Source: Flavobacteriales bacterium (GTDB taxonomy: Bacteria > Bacteroidota > Bacteroidia > Flavobacteriales > Flavobacteriaceae). Taken from it: a DNA stretch of 38,573 nucleotides. The stretch covers positions 1-38,573 of the forward strand of contig SGZG01000012.1 in NCBI GenBank assembly GCA_004214185.1, read 5' to 3'. The notes under the pieces were generated by a model, which did not search any database, was not told the DNA's origin, and saw only the letters and a list, made by a program, of their open reading frames with translations. A program made the position numbers and the translations under genes. Position 1 is the first letter of the stretch; every line of letters begins with the position of its first letter. Shown here piece after piece: positions 1 through 12,375 of the stretch.

Positions 1-3741
<3,741 letters not shown>

Positions 3742-3742
<1 letters not shown>

Positions 3743-4488
3743 TATTTTCTCATAATTCTGTTATCAAGTTTAGCTTCAATAATCTTTTTTTCTTTTATGT
3801 ATTCAATTAAAAGATCTCTTAAGTTTAAATTCAAAGAATAAAGCTCGATTGGATTTTCAAAAAAAACCATTTTATCTCCACCTTCTTGTAAAAAATTTGA
3901 TGTTAAAACATAATAGTCTTTTTTAATATCAAAGTCTTTGTTGTTAATTTTTATTCTACTTATTGTTTTTTTATCAAAAACTATGTTGATTCGAGAACTA
4001 GGATGAGCTAAATTCTCATTGTTTATATAATCAATCAATTCTTTAACTTTTTTACCCTTTATCTTTACTATAGTAGCCGTATTTTTCCATGGCATAATAG
4101 TAAACATATCATGTTGTGTTACTTCTCCTTTGTTAAGAGTTCCTCTAATCCCTCCAAAATTGAATAAAGCAAAGTCTAATCCAATCGGATTAATTTTTTT
4201 GAATTCAATATCACATTTTTTAAATAAAACATCAGCAATTAAATTTCCTAACGTGGATTCTAATTCAGAATCTCTAATACTATAAGATTCTTTACTGAAC
4301 CCAATAACTTTAGCAAGGGATTTGATTTTATTTCTATATGGAATGATCAAAGATTCCAGTTCTTCATTATTAACAGAATCTTTGATTTTGATGTTTTTTT
4401 CAATAAATATTTCTGTAAGAATTAAATTTTCACTGGAGCAAGAACTTACAAATAATGTTATAATTAAAACAATAAGTTTTAATTTCAT
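3742..4488 (-). CDS. Lipoprotein with 5'-nucleotidase C-terminal domain
   Basis: Resembles the C-terminal substrate-binding domain of 5'-nucleotidases (Pfam 5_nucleotid_C): features include the segment LGNLIADVL, FALFNFGGIRG, an N-terminal-half MPWKNT and a late YVLTSNFLQEGGD. I chose the ATG at 4488 rather than the TTG at 4515. It gives a clean lipoprotein signal (MKLKLIVLIITLF, lipobox VSSC, C17) and leaves room for the upstream promoter. The product is 248 residues. It has no metallophosphatase domain of its own and precedes the separate catalytic gene, with a 1-base overlap. The two likely act as one enzyme in trans in the periplasm or at a membrane surface. Confidence 0.85.
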
Positions 4489-4527
4489 TTTATTATTGTA
4501 AAATATAGTATTCAATTCTTAAATATG

Positions 4528-4535
4528 TAATTTTG
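4528..4535 (+). promoter_or_regulatory. Candidate Bacteroidota -7 promoter element for the DUF6913-dapA unit
   Basis: TAATTTTG matches TAnnTTTG, the -7 element of the Bacteroidota housekeeping sigma factor, and lies 16 bases before the ATG at 4551. No TTG sits at the usual spacing upstream, so support is only partial. The in-frame TTG at 4533 falls inside this element and is therefore an unlikely start codon. Confidence 0.4.
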
Positions 4536-4550
4536 CAGAACTTTAAAGAT

Positions 4551-5066
4551 ATGATATTTAAATCACTACATGAAAGTCTACTAAAAAAAAAGATTAAAAA
4601 ATCTTTAATCTTGTTAGATACTCAAAGTAGAGTTAAACCAAATCCTATAAAGTCTATGGGTTGTATCGTAGATCCATTGTTTCCTGTTGATGTTAATAGT
4701 TTTATTAAACTTGCGAAAAAAATTGGTTTAAAGGACAAGGATTTAAAAATAATTACATTTCAAGAAAATGAAAATGGTTTTAATATTTTTTCAAATATGA
4801 ATATAACACCTGATTCAATTTCTTTTTACGGAAATCTAAAAGGAAATGATTCTTTAGAGTTCATTTCATATGAATTCGATCTATTGATTAATTTTTTTAA
4901 TTCAAATGATGTTCTCACTTTGTTATCCTCTAAAGTAAATGCCAAGTTTAGAATTGGTTTTGATTCTGTTGATCCTAAGCTTAATGATTTAATTTTTTCT
5001 AGTAAAATAAAAAAGTATTTAGATTTTGAAAATGAGCTTGTTAAATATTTAAAACTCATCATATGA
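4551..5066 (+). CDS. DUF6913-like conserved protein encoded upstream of dapA
   Basis: A 171-residue soluble protein with no signal peptide or membrane segment. It has a basic N-terminus (LLKKKIKKSL) and resembles the flavobacterial family DUF6913, which commonly precedes dapA. Recognition is from recalled family character and context, not from a catalytic motif. Visible features are a VKPNPIKSMGCIVD stretch, a KDLKIITFQENENG segment and a hydrophobic LINFFNSNDVLTLLSSK helix near the C-terminus. I chose the ATG at 4551 because the TTG at 4533 lies inside a promoter-like element. The stop overlaps the dapA start (ATGA), suggesting co-expression. Function unknown. Confidence 0.75.
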   Translation: MIFKSLHESLLKKKIKKSLILLDTQSRVKPNPIKSMGCIVDPLFPVDVNSFIKLAKKIGLKDKDLKIITFQENENGFNIFSNMNITPDSISFYGNLKGNDSLEFISYEFDLLINFFNSNDVLTLLSSKVNAKFRIGFDSVDPKLNDLIFSSKIKKYLDFENELVKYLKLII

Positions 5067-5959
5067 TTATGATGTCAGAAAAATTAAGAGGAACAGGTGT
5101 TGCAATAATAACTCCATTTAAAAATGATCTATCCATTGATATTAATGCCATTGAAAAATTAGTTAACTTTTTAATTGAAAATGGAGTCAATTATTTAGTT
5201 GTTCAAGGAACAACTGGTGAAACATCAACTTTAACTTATGATGAAAAAATTATATCCAGAAAAGCTTTTGTTAAAGCTAATAATGGCAGAGTTCCTCTCG
5301 TTCTAGGTATAGGTTCTAATAACACATCAGAGATAGTTCATGATTTAAAAAATTCAGATTATTCAGATTTTTGTGCAATTCTATCTGTAACACCTTATTA
5401 CAACAAACCTTCTCAGGAAGGATTGTATAATCATTATTCATTAATTTCAAAGTCAACTAATCTACCTATAATTCTGTATAATGTTCCATCGAGAACAGGT
5501 GTAAACTTATTGCCTGAAACAACAATTAATCTTGCTAATAATCATGAAAATATAATTGGTATTAAAGAAGCTTCCGGAGATCTAAATCAAATAAAAAAAC
5601 TAATAAATAATAGACCAGAAAATTTTTTAATTATTTCAGGAGATGATGATACTGCTCCTCAAACTGCTTTGCTCGGGGGTGATGGTGTAATTTCAGTAAC
5701 TGCTGGATGTATTCCAAAAAAGTTCGTAAGAATAATTAAATCAGCAATGTCTAACAATGAAAAACTTTGTTTAGAAGAATTTAATCAAATTAAAGGTTTA
5801 ATATCATTACTTTTTCAGGAGGGTAATCCATCTGGAATAAAATCTGCATTAAATGCTATTGGTTTGTGTGATAATAATTTAAGATTACCATTAACTAAAG
5901 TTTCTCGAGAACTAGAATTAAAAATTAAAAGTTTAGTTTTTGATATTAATAAAAAATAA
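5063..5959 (+). CDS. dapA: 4-hydroxy-tetrahydrodipicolinate synthase DapA
   Basis: Condenses pyruvate with aspartate semialdehyde, the first committed step to diaminopimelate and lysine. TIM-barrel signatures are complete: TGVAIITPF near the start, VVQGTTGETSTL, ILYNVPSRTG (catalytic Tyr139 and Arg144, counted from the first ATG) and the Schiff-base lysine in IGIKEASGD (Lys168). The length of 298 is normal. Three in-frame ATGs lie at 5063, 5069 and 5072. The first overlaps the upstream stop as ATGA and is used here, but homologues usually begin about eight residues before the TGV motif, which fits 5072 equally well or better. Confidence 0.96.
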   Translation: MIMMSEKLRGTGVAIITPFKNDLSIDINAIEKLVNFLIENGVNYLVVQGTTGETSTLTYDEKIISRKAFVKANNGRVPLVLGIGSNNTSEIVHDLKNSDYSDFCAILSVTPYYNKPSQEGLYNHYSLISKSTNLPIILYNVPSRTGVNLLPETTINLANNHENIIGIKEASGDLNQIKKLINNRPENFLIISGDDDTAPQTALLGGDGVISVTAGCIPKKFVRIIKSAMSNNEKLCLEEFNQIKGLISLLFQEGNPSGIKSALNAIGLCDNNLRLPLTKVSRELELKIKSLVFDINKK

Positions 5960-5978
5960 TAAATATTAAATTTACACC

Positions 5979-6785
5979 ATGTTTTCAAAAAATAATATAA
6001 TTTTAATTTTTATTCTTCTAGTATTAAATTCCTGTAATGAATTTCAGAGAGTTCTAAAAAATGAGGATATTAAAATAAAGTACGAAGCTGCAGAAAAATA
6101 TTATGATAGTCAAGATTTTAGAAGAGCTGCAAGATTATTTGAACAAATATTGCCTAAATATAGGGGAAAACCTCAAGCAGAAAGAGTTACATTTTTTTAT
6201 GCTAACTCTTTACTTAATACCAATAAATATATAGATGCTGGTTTTCAATTTGAAACTTTTTTGAAAGCATATCCCATGAGTCAAAAAGCTGATGAGGCTG
6301 CTTTTTTAGGAGCTTATTCTTACTATAAAACATCTCCTGATTACAGTTTAGACCAGGAAGAAACAATAACTGCAATTGAAAAATTGCAAGATTTTATCAA
6401 TAATTATCCAAGTTCTGAAAAAATGTCAGAAGCAAATGATTTAGTTCAGGAGTTAAGGTTAAAACTTGAATTTAAAGCATTTAACATAGCAAAACAGTAC
6501 AATACCATTAGAGACTACAAATCTGCACTGATTGTTTTAGATGATTTTATTTCTGATTACCCTGGAACTCCCTACAGAGAGGATGCTTTATTTTATTTGT
6601 TAGATTCCTCATATGAACTAGCAGTTAATAGTGTAGAAACTAAAAAATTAGAGAGACTTAAAAATGCTAAAAAAATTCATGACGAACTGGTTAGAACTTA
6701 TCCTGAAACCAAGTACTTAGATAAATCTTATGAAATGATTAATGTTATAGATAAAGAAATTAGTACATTTGCAAAAAATAATTAA
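5979..6785 (+). CDS. bamD: Outer membrane assembly lipoprotein BamD
   Basis: Essential lipoprotein of the BAM complex that inserts beta-barrels into the outer membrane. The N-terminus is a lipoprotein signal ending LNSC (C19). After it come TPR-like helical repeats (YYDSQDFRRAARLFEQILPKY, then similar repeats around FETFLKAYPMS, FINNYPSS and FISDYPGTPY). The 268 residues and repeat layout are typical of Bacteroidota BamD. It is the first gene of a five-gene + strand run with rpoZ, coaBC, the PorD-like gene and recN. Confidence 0.93.
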   Translation: MFSKNNIILIFILLVLNSCNEFQRVLKNEDIKIKYEAAEKYYDSQDFRRAARLFEQILPKYRGKPQAERVTFFYANSLLNTNKYIDAGFQFETFLKAYPMSQKADEAAFLGAYSYYKTSPDYSLDQEETITAIEKLQDFINNYPSSEKMSEANDLVQELRLKLEFKAFNIAKQYNTIRDYKSALIVLDDFISDYPGTPYREDALFYLLDSSYELAVNSVETKKLERLKNAKKIHDELVRTYPETKYLDKSYEMINVIDKEISTFAKNN

Positions 6786-6789
6786 GAAC

Positions 6790-7113
6790 ATGGACTTTAA
6801 AAAAACAAATGCTCCTTTAGAAACAATTACCTATGATAGAAATTTAATTGATGCTCAAACTGATAATATATATGAAGCTATCTCAATTATTTCTAAAAGA
6901 ACTATTCAGATTAATGAATCTATAAAAAAGGAATTATTAGACAAATTAGAAGAATTTGCTAGTCCAACTGAGAGTTTAGATGAAATTTTTGAAAACAAAG
7001 AGCAGATAGAAGTTTCTAAATTTTATGAAAAACTTCCTAAGGCCCATGCAATGGCAATTGAGAATTGGTTAATGGAAAAAATTTATTACAGAAATACTGA
7101 AATTAAGGAATAG
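6790..7113 (+). CDS. rpoZ: RNA polymerase omega-like subunit (Bacteroidota RpoZ family)
   Basis: A 107-residue soluble protein matching the small Bacteroidota family annotated as RNA polymerase subunit omega: MDFKKTNAPLETITYDRN, then NIYEAISIISKRTIQIN (the conserved omega helix region) and a C-terminal EQIEVSKFYEKLPK. The ATG at 6790 matches the family start MDxKKTNAP; the longer TTG start at 6769 would overlap bamD and add an unrelated leader. It sits 4 bases past bamD and 2 bases before coaBC, which is the usual order in flavobacteria. Sequence similarity to proteobacterial omega is low, so the assignment relies on the Bacteroidota family. Confidence 0.88.
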   Translation: MDFKKTNAPLETITYDRNLIDAQTDNIYEAISIISKRTIQINESIKKELLDKLEEFASPTESLDEIFENKEQIEVSKFYEKLPKAHAMAIENWLMEKIYYRNTEIKE

Positions 7114-7115
7114 AA

Positions 7116-8339
7116 ATGTCTATTCTAAGTGGCAAAAATATTCTATTAGGAATTTGTGGTGGAATAGCTGCTTATAAATCAATTTTTTTACTCAGACTTT
7201 TAATTAAAAAGGGTGCTAACGTTCAAGTTTTGATGACACCATCCTCTAAAGACTTCGTAACACCTTTAACTTTATCAACTCTTTCAAAAAGACCTGTTCT
7301 CTCAGATTTTTTTGATAAGAAAAATAAAAATGAAATCTGGAACAATCATGTAGATCTTGGATTGTGGGCTGATTTTTTTATTATAGCTCCAGCCACATCA
7401 AATACAATTTCTAAAATGTCTTCTGCAAGAGCAGATAATTTATTATTGGCCACTTATTTATCAGCTAAATGTCCAGTTTATTTTGCACCAGCAATGGATT
7501 TAGATATGCATAAAAATTTAGCAAACCAAGAAAATATTAATAAACTAATAAAACATGGTTGTATTCACATTCCTGCTAAATCAGGTTCTTTAGCTAGCGG
7601 ATTAGAAGGGGAGGGTAGAATGAGTGAACCACAAGACATTGTTGATTTAATTTGTAATGATATAATCAAAGATTTAAAATACTATAAAAAAAAATTTTTG
7701 ATCACTGCTGGACCTACTTATGAACCGATTGATGCAGTTAGGTTTATTGGTAATTTTTCAAGTGGAAAAATGGGTTTTTCTTTAGCTAAATGTGTATTAA
7801 AATTTGGTGGTAATGTCACTTTAATAACTGGACCAACGAGCTTAGATTTATCACACGAAAATTTAAAGATTATTAGTGTTGTTACAGCTGATCAAATGTT
7901 AAATGAAACTTTGAAACATTTTGAAAATTCAGATATAACAATTATGTCTGCAGCTGTTTCTGACTATAAACCTAAAACAAAACTATCTTACAAAATAAAA
8001 AAACAAAATGATGAACCTTTATCTCTCGATTTGGTTCAGAACTCCGATATTTTGAAATTATTAGGTAATAAAAAGAAAAAAAATCAAATTTTGATTGGCT
8101 TTGCTTTGGAAACTGATAATGAAATTCAAAACGCTAATAATAAAATAAAGTCCAAAAATCTAGATGCTATTGTATTAAATTCTTTAAATGATAAGGGTGC
8201 TGGTTTTGGATATGATACAAACAAGGTAACTTATATTAATAATAAAGGAATTGTTAAAAATTTCAAATTAAAATCTAAAGATGAGGTTTCAATTGATATT
8301 TTAGATCAATTAATTACTGATTTCCATGAGAAGATTTAG
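7116..8339 (+). CDS. coaBC: Bifunctional phosphopantothenoylcysteine decarboxylase/synthetase CoaBC
   Basis: Two steps of CoA synthesis: ligation of cysteine to phosphopantothenate (CoaB, C-terminal half) and FMN-dependent decarboxylation (CoaC, N-terminal half). Visible: GICGGIAAYKS, the catalytic His78 in HVDLGLWAD, PAMDLDMH (about 126-132), then the CoaB nucleotide motif TAGPTYEPIDAVRF and NFSSGKMG. Length 407 is normal. Around residue 161, where E. coli has the CoaC cysteine (LACGxxGxGRM), this protein reads LASGLEGEGRM, with Ser instead. From memory this is common in Bacteroidota. Another CoA gene (coaE) and panB are elsewhere in this window. Confidence 0.96.
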   Translation: MSILSGKNILLGICGGIAAYKSIFLLRLLIKKGANVQVLMTPSSKDFVTPLTLSTLSKRPVLSDFFDKKNKNEIWNNHVDLGLWADFFIIAPATSNTISKMSSARADNLLLATYLSAKCPVYFAPAMDLDMHKNLANQENINKLIKHGCIHIPAKSGSLASGLEGEGRMSEPQDIVDLICNDIIKDLKYYKKKFLITAGPTYEPIDAVRFIGNFSSGKMGFSLAKCVLKFGGNVTLITGPTSLDLSHENLKIISVVTADQMLNETLKHFENSDITIMSAAVSDYKPKTKLSYKIKKQNDEPLSLDLVQNSDILKLLGNKKKKNQILIGFALETDNEIQNANNKIKSKNLDAIVLNSLNDKGAGFGYDTNKVTYINNKGIVKNFKLKSKDEVSIDILDQLITDFHEKI

Positions 8340-9213
8340 TTTTTTACTTATTTGTCTGGTTTGCCAATTTTCTATTTCTCAACAATTTAGTAGTAAAGTT
8401 ATTGTTAATTCTGAGTCCTTAAACCAAACAAATAATTCTGTTTTTAAAAATTTAGAACAATCCATAATTTTTTTTGTGGATAAAAACCAATGGTCCAACG
8501 ATAATTTAAAAGATTTTGAAAAAATTAAGTTGAATATTTTAATAACCATTAATAAGTATGAAGATGGTTTTTTTAATGCTGATTTCGAATTCCAAGCTTT
8601 CAGGCCAGTTTTAAACTCAACTTATTTAACTACAATTTTTAAATATGTGGATAAAAATATTCAATTCAGTTTTAATGAGTTTGATCAAATATTATTTAGT
8701 GAAAATCAATTTCAATCTAATTTATCGTCTTTACTAGCATTTTATTTAAATATTGTAATCGGAATTGATAAAGACTCGTATGTTTATAATTCAGGTGAAT
8801 TTTATTTCAATAAATCTAAAAATATTTTAAATCTTGCAAATCAAAATAATAACTCTGGCTGGAGTTCATCATCTTCTGGTGGCGTCTTAAATAAATTTTG
8901 GTTAATTGACAATTTATCATCACCAAACTCCAAAGAATTTAAAGATTTCATATTCAACTACCATTCTAATGGTCTGGACCTTATGCATAATAATCTGAAA
9001 GAAGCAAAAAATAATATAATTACCTATCTGTCTTATTTAAAACCATTGAAAAGAAGAAGTCCCAATTCTATTTTGCTAAAAATATTATTTGATGCTAAAT
9101 CTGATGAAATTAATGAAATATTCTTGGGCGGTCCAGAGATTAATACAGAAGAATTAGTTAATGATTTAAATTATTTATCACCTTTTTTTTCAAATAAATG
9201 GAATAGTCTTTAG
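8326..9213 (+). CDS. porD: DUF4835 family secreted protein, probable type IX secretion protein PorD
   Basis: A 295-residue protein with a Sec-type signal (MRRFSFLLICLVCQFSISQ) and no later membrane segment, so probably periplasmic or envelope-associated. Features are KVIVNSESLNQTN, LITINKYEDG, FEFQAFRPVLNSTY, a serine/glycine-rich WSSSSSGGVLNKF and a late SPNSILLKILFDAKSDE. This matches the Bacteroidota family DUF4835, which recent annotation calls type IX secretion system protein PorD; the name is recalled, and its role is less well defined than that of core T9SS parts. It overlaps coaBC by 14 bases and precedes recN, as in other flavobacteria. Confidence 0.8.
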   Translation: MRRFSFLLICLVCQFSISQQFSSKVIVNSESLNQTNNSVFKNLEQSIIFFVDKNQWSNDNLKDFEKIKLNILITINKYEDGFFNADFEFQAFRPVLNSTYLTTIFKYVDKNIQFSFNEFDQILFSENQFQSNLSSLLAFYLNIVIGIDKDSYVYNSGEFYFNKSKNILNLANQNNNSGWSSSSSGGVLNKFWLIDNLSSPNSKEFKDFIFNYHSNGLDLMHNNLKEAKNNIITYLSYLKPLKRRSPNSILLKILFDAKSDEINEIFLGGPEINTEELVNDLNYLSPFFSNKWNSL

Positions 9214-9247
9214 ATAATTTATAAATTTAAATAACCAATTATTTTCA

Positions 9248-10900
9248 GTGCTTACAAAAATTTTTATTAAAAACTTCACACTTATTGATAAAGTTGAGTT
9301 AGACTTATTTTCTGGTTTTACAACTGTTACTGGTGATACTGGATCTGGAAAGTCAATATTATTAAATGCTCTTTCTTTGGTTATTGGTAAGAGAGGATCT
9401 CAGAATCTTCTGAAAAACCCTGATATTAAATGTGTTATTGAAGCAGAGTTCAACTTATCAAACTATAATATCAAAAAATTTTTTGATGATAACAATCTTG
9501 ATTATTTTAATCAAACTATCATAAGACGAGAAATTCTTCCCAACGGTAAATCTAGATCTTTTGTAAATGACACACCAGTTAATTTAGATATTTTAAAAAA
9601 GATAGGTGAATCATTAATAGACATTCATACACAGCATCAATCTCTATTTAATTCAAATAATTCTTTTTTCTTTAATCTGATAGATAGTCTGGCCGAGCAA
9701 CAAAAAATTGTAATTAATTTTAATTATGAACTGAATAAGTATAAAGAACTTCAAATTCAGTTAGAAAAATTAAAAAGATTAAATACAAGTCTAAATAACG
9801 ACAGTGATTATTTTTCTTTCTTATTCAATGAATTAGAAGATGCTAATTTAGTTCCGGGTGAACAAGATGATTTAGAAAGTAAACTAAAACTCTATAAAAA
9901 TTCTGAACAGATTAAATCATATAATTCTCAAATTGAACATATTCTGTATTCTTCCGATGGCAGTTTAGAAGAGAAAGTTTTTTCTTTAAATTCTATACTA
10001 AATGATTTGTCAAAAATTACAAATCAATATGATCCTTTAAAAAATAGATTAAATAGTATACTAATTGAACTCAATGATATTCAATCTGATTTAAATAATT
10101 CTAATTTTGATTTTTCTGATAATTCTTTTGAAATAAAAAATATTGAGGATAGAATAAATTTAATTTACTCATTGCAGAAGAAACATAACTTATCCTCTGT
10201 TGAAGATCTAATTGAAAAGAAAAAGAAGTTAAAAAATAAGCTTGATGATTCCAGTAATTTAGAAACAGATATTAAGGATTTTGAGCTTCAAATTGAAACC
10301 AAAAAATCTTTTCTTGAGGAACTATCTAAAAAAATTTCAATTTCAAGAAAAAAAATACTTCCACTTTTAAAATCTGATTTAGAATCTTTGTTAGGAAATC
10401 TTGGGATGAAAAACTCTTCTTTCAATTTTATATTATCAAAATCTAAAGAGTTTAATAGATTTGGATTTGATGATATTGAAGTATTGTTTTCAGCAAACAA
10501 AGGAATTACTCATTCTCCATTGTTTAAAGTCGCCTCAGGTGGAGAATTATCCAGAATTCTTTTATCAATTAAATACATTATGTCAAAAAACCTTAATTTA
10601 CCTACAATGATTTTTGATGAAATTGATACTGGAGTTTCTGGAGAAATGTCCAATGCCATGGCAAATATGATGTTAAAAATGTCTGATAAAATGCAAATAG
10701 TAGCCATCACTCACTTACCACAAGTTGCTGCTAAAGGAACTCAACAATTAAAAGTATACAAGACAAATTATTTAAACACTACTAACACTGACGTAAAACT
10801 TTTAAGTTCTGGTGAAAGAGTTGATGAGATTGCTAAAATGCTCTCTGGAGATGAGATCTCAGACTCTGCTCTAAACCATGCTAAAGAGTTACTTAATTAG
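9248..10900 (+). CDS. recN: DNA repair protein RecN
   Basis: SMC-like ATPase acting in double-strand break repair. The start is GTG, fixed by the family N-terminus MLTKIFIKNFTLID. Walker A is GDTGSGKS (29-36). The long middle region (about 150-360) is rich in Lys, Glu, Asn and Leu and is predicted coiled coil. The C-terminal half has the ABC signature ASGGELSRIL and Walker B MIFDEIDTGVSGEM, then the THLPQVAAKG motif. The 550-residue length is normal. It ends the bamD-to-recN run; fabI follows after 24 bases with its own candidate promoter. Confidence 0.96.
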   Translation: MLTKIFIKNFTLIDKVELDLFSGFTTVTGDTGSGKSILLNALSLVIGKRGSQNLLKNPDIKCVIEAEFNLSNYNIKKFFDDNNLDYFNQTIIRREILPNGKSRSFVNDTPVNLDILKKIGESLIDIHTQHQSLFNSNNSFFFNLIDSLAEQQKIVINFNYELNKYKELQIQLEKLKRLNTSLNNDSDYFSFLFNELEDANLVPGEQDDLESKLKLYKNSEQIKSYNSQIEHILYSSDGSLEEKVFSLNSILNDLSKITNQYDPLKNRLNSILIELNDIQSDLNNSNFDFSDNSFEIKNIEDRINLIYSLQKKHNLSSVEDLIEKKKKLKNKLDDSSNLETDIKDFELQIETKKSFLEELSKKISISRKKILPLLKSDLESLLGNLGMKNSSFNFILSKSKEFNRFGFDDIEVLFSANKGITHSPLFKVASGGELSRILLSIKYIMSKNLNLPTMIFDEIDTGVSGEMSNAMANMMLKMSDKMQIVAITHLPQVAAKGTQQLKVYKTNYLNTTNTDVKLLSSGERVDEIAKMLSGDEISDSALNHAKELLN

Positions 10901-10903
10901 TAT

Positions 10904-10911
10904 TATCTTTG
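10904..10911 (+). promoter_or_regulatory. Candidate -7 promoter element before fabI
   Basis: TATCTTTG is an exact match to TAnnTTTG and ends 13 bases before the fabI ATG, implying a very short leader. No good TTG is visible 19-21 bases upstream. fabI may thus be transcribed independently of recN. Confidence 0.4.
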
Positions 10912-10924
10912 TCAAAAAAATGTT

Positions 10925-11740
10925 ATGTCTTATAATCTCTTAAAAGGAAAGAAAGGAATAATTTTTGGTGCACTAGATGAAAACTCTATTGCATGGAAAA
11001 CAGCCGAAAGAGTTCACGAAGAAGGCGGTAAATTTGTTTTAACAAATGCTCCAATTGCACTTAGAATGGGGAATGTTGATGAGTTAGCAAAAAAAACAAA
11101 TTCATCGCTTATCCCTGCTGATGCAACTAAAATTGAGGATTTAGAAAGCTTAATTGACCAGACGATGAAATTATTCGATGGTAAAATAGATTTTGTTTTA
11201 CATTCAATTGGTATGTCTGTTAATGTTAGAAAAGGAAAGCATTACACTGATCTTAATCATGACTGGACTGCTAAGGGTTGGGACGTTTCTGCCGTTTCTT
11301 TTCATAAGCTTCTTCAGAGTCTTTATAAACTTGATGCAATGAATGAATGGTCTAGTATTGTAGCACTTTCTTATATGGCTGCTCAAAGAGTTTTTCCTAA
11401 TTATAATGATATGGCAGATAATAAAGCTTATTTAGAATCTATTGCCAGAAGTTTCGGATACTTCTTTGGCAAGGAAAAGAAAGTTAGAGTAAATACGATT
11501 TCGCAATCACCAACTCCAACAACTGCTGGTAAGGGAGTGACTGGATTTGATGGATTCATTTCATATGCAGAAAAAATGTCTCCCCTTGGTAACGCTACAG
11601 CTTTAGATTGTGCTAATTATACAGTCACATTGTTCTCTGATTTGACTAAAAGGGTTACCCTTCAAAATTTATATAATGATGGAGGTTTTTCTAATGTGGG
11701 AGTAAGTCAAGAAATTATTGATATAATTTCATCGAAGTAA
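10925..11740 (+). CDS. fabI: Enoyl-ACP reductase (NADH) FabI
   Basis: Reduces trans-2-enoyl-ACP in the last step of each fatty-acid elongation cycle. It is an atypical short-chain dehydrogenase: the dinucleotide-binding GIIFGALDENSIAW near the N-terminus, ADATKIEDL, LHSIGMS, and the catalytic pair Tyr160/Lys167 in NYNDMADNK, with Tyr150 in the first-tyrosine position (LSYMAAQR). SPTPTTAGKGVTGF matches the flexible substrate loop. The 271 residues are normal for FabI. A single-copy essential gene in most members of the group. Confidence 0.96.
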   Translation: MSYNLLKGKKGIIFGALDENSIAWKTAERVHEEGGKFVLTNAPIALRMGNVDELAKKTNSSLIPADATKIEDLESLIDQTMKLFDGKIDFVLHSIGMSVNVRKGKHYTDLNHDWTAKGWDVSAVSFHKLLQSLYKLDAMNEWSSIVALSYMAAQRVFPNYNDMADNKAYLESIARSFGYFFGKEKKVRVNTISQSPTPTTAGKGVTGFDGFISYAEKMSPLGNATALDCANYTVTLFSDLTKRVTLQNLYNDGGFSNVGVSQEIIDIISSK

Positions 11741-11779
11741 TAAAGATTTTTTTTATATAAAATATTTTAAAAAAATACT

Positions 11780-12367
11780 ATGAAAATAGTTGGTTTGACT
11801 GGGGGAATAGGATCAGGAAAAACTACTGTTTCTAAAGAATTCCAAAAATACTCCATCAAAGTTTATAATTCTGATTTAAGAGCTAAGTTTCTGATGAATA
11901 ATTCAACTGTTCTTAAAAAGAAACTCATTAATAACTTCGGAAAAGAATTTTATATTAATGATGAGTTGAATAAGTCATATATTTCTCAAATAATATTTAA
12001 TGATCCTATATCAATTAAACTAATTAATTCAATGGTACATCCTGAAGTATTTAATGATTTTAATGAATGGAGACATTCTCTCTCTGAAAAATTTATATTG
12101 TATGAATCAGCACTAATTTTTGAAACAGGTTCTTATAAATTAAATGATTTTAATATTTTAGTTACATGTGATCATGATTTACGTGTAAAAAGAATAATAA
12201 AAAGGGATGGAATAAATGAAGAAAAAATTAATTCAATAATTAACAATCAATGGGATGATGATAAAAAGATTCCTCTAGCTGATTATATTTTCTTTAATTC
12301 GACAAGCAAAGAAAATAAATTAAAAGTTAAGAATCTTGTAACATATTTTAATTCTATTTTTAAATAA
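11780..12367 (+). CDS. coaE: Dephospho-CoA kinase CoaE
   Basis: Final step of CoA synthesis: ATP-dependent phosphorylation of the ribose 3'-hydroxyl of dephospho-CoA. It has the P-loop GLTGGIGSGKTT at the N-terminus and the substrate region VYNSDLRAKF. NSMVHPEVF and a conserved LYESALIFETG region also match the family, followed by a C-terminal ADYIFFN. At 195 residues it is complete. It is followed 8 bases later by a sensor kinase and its regulator, an order common in flavobacteria. Confidence 0.95.
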   Translation: MKIVGLTGGIGSGKTTVSKEFQKYSIKVYNSDLRAKFLMNNSTVLKKKLINNFGKEFYINDELNKSYISQIIFNDPISIKLINSMVHPEVFNDFNEWRHSLSEKFILYESALIFETGSYKLNDFNILVTCDHDLRVKRIIKRDGINEEKINSIINNQWDDDKKIPLADYIFFNSTSKENKLKVKNLVTYFNSIFK

Positions 12368-12375
12368 AACCATCA

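Noticed and set aside
11741-11779. T-run and A-run between fabI and coaE as a terminator
   Set aside because: The possible stem contains only A-T pairs, so a stable RNA hairpin is unlikely.
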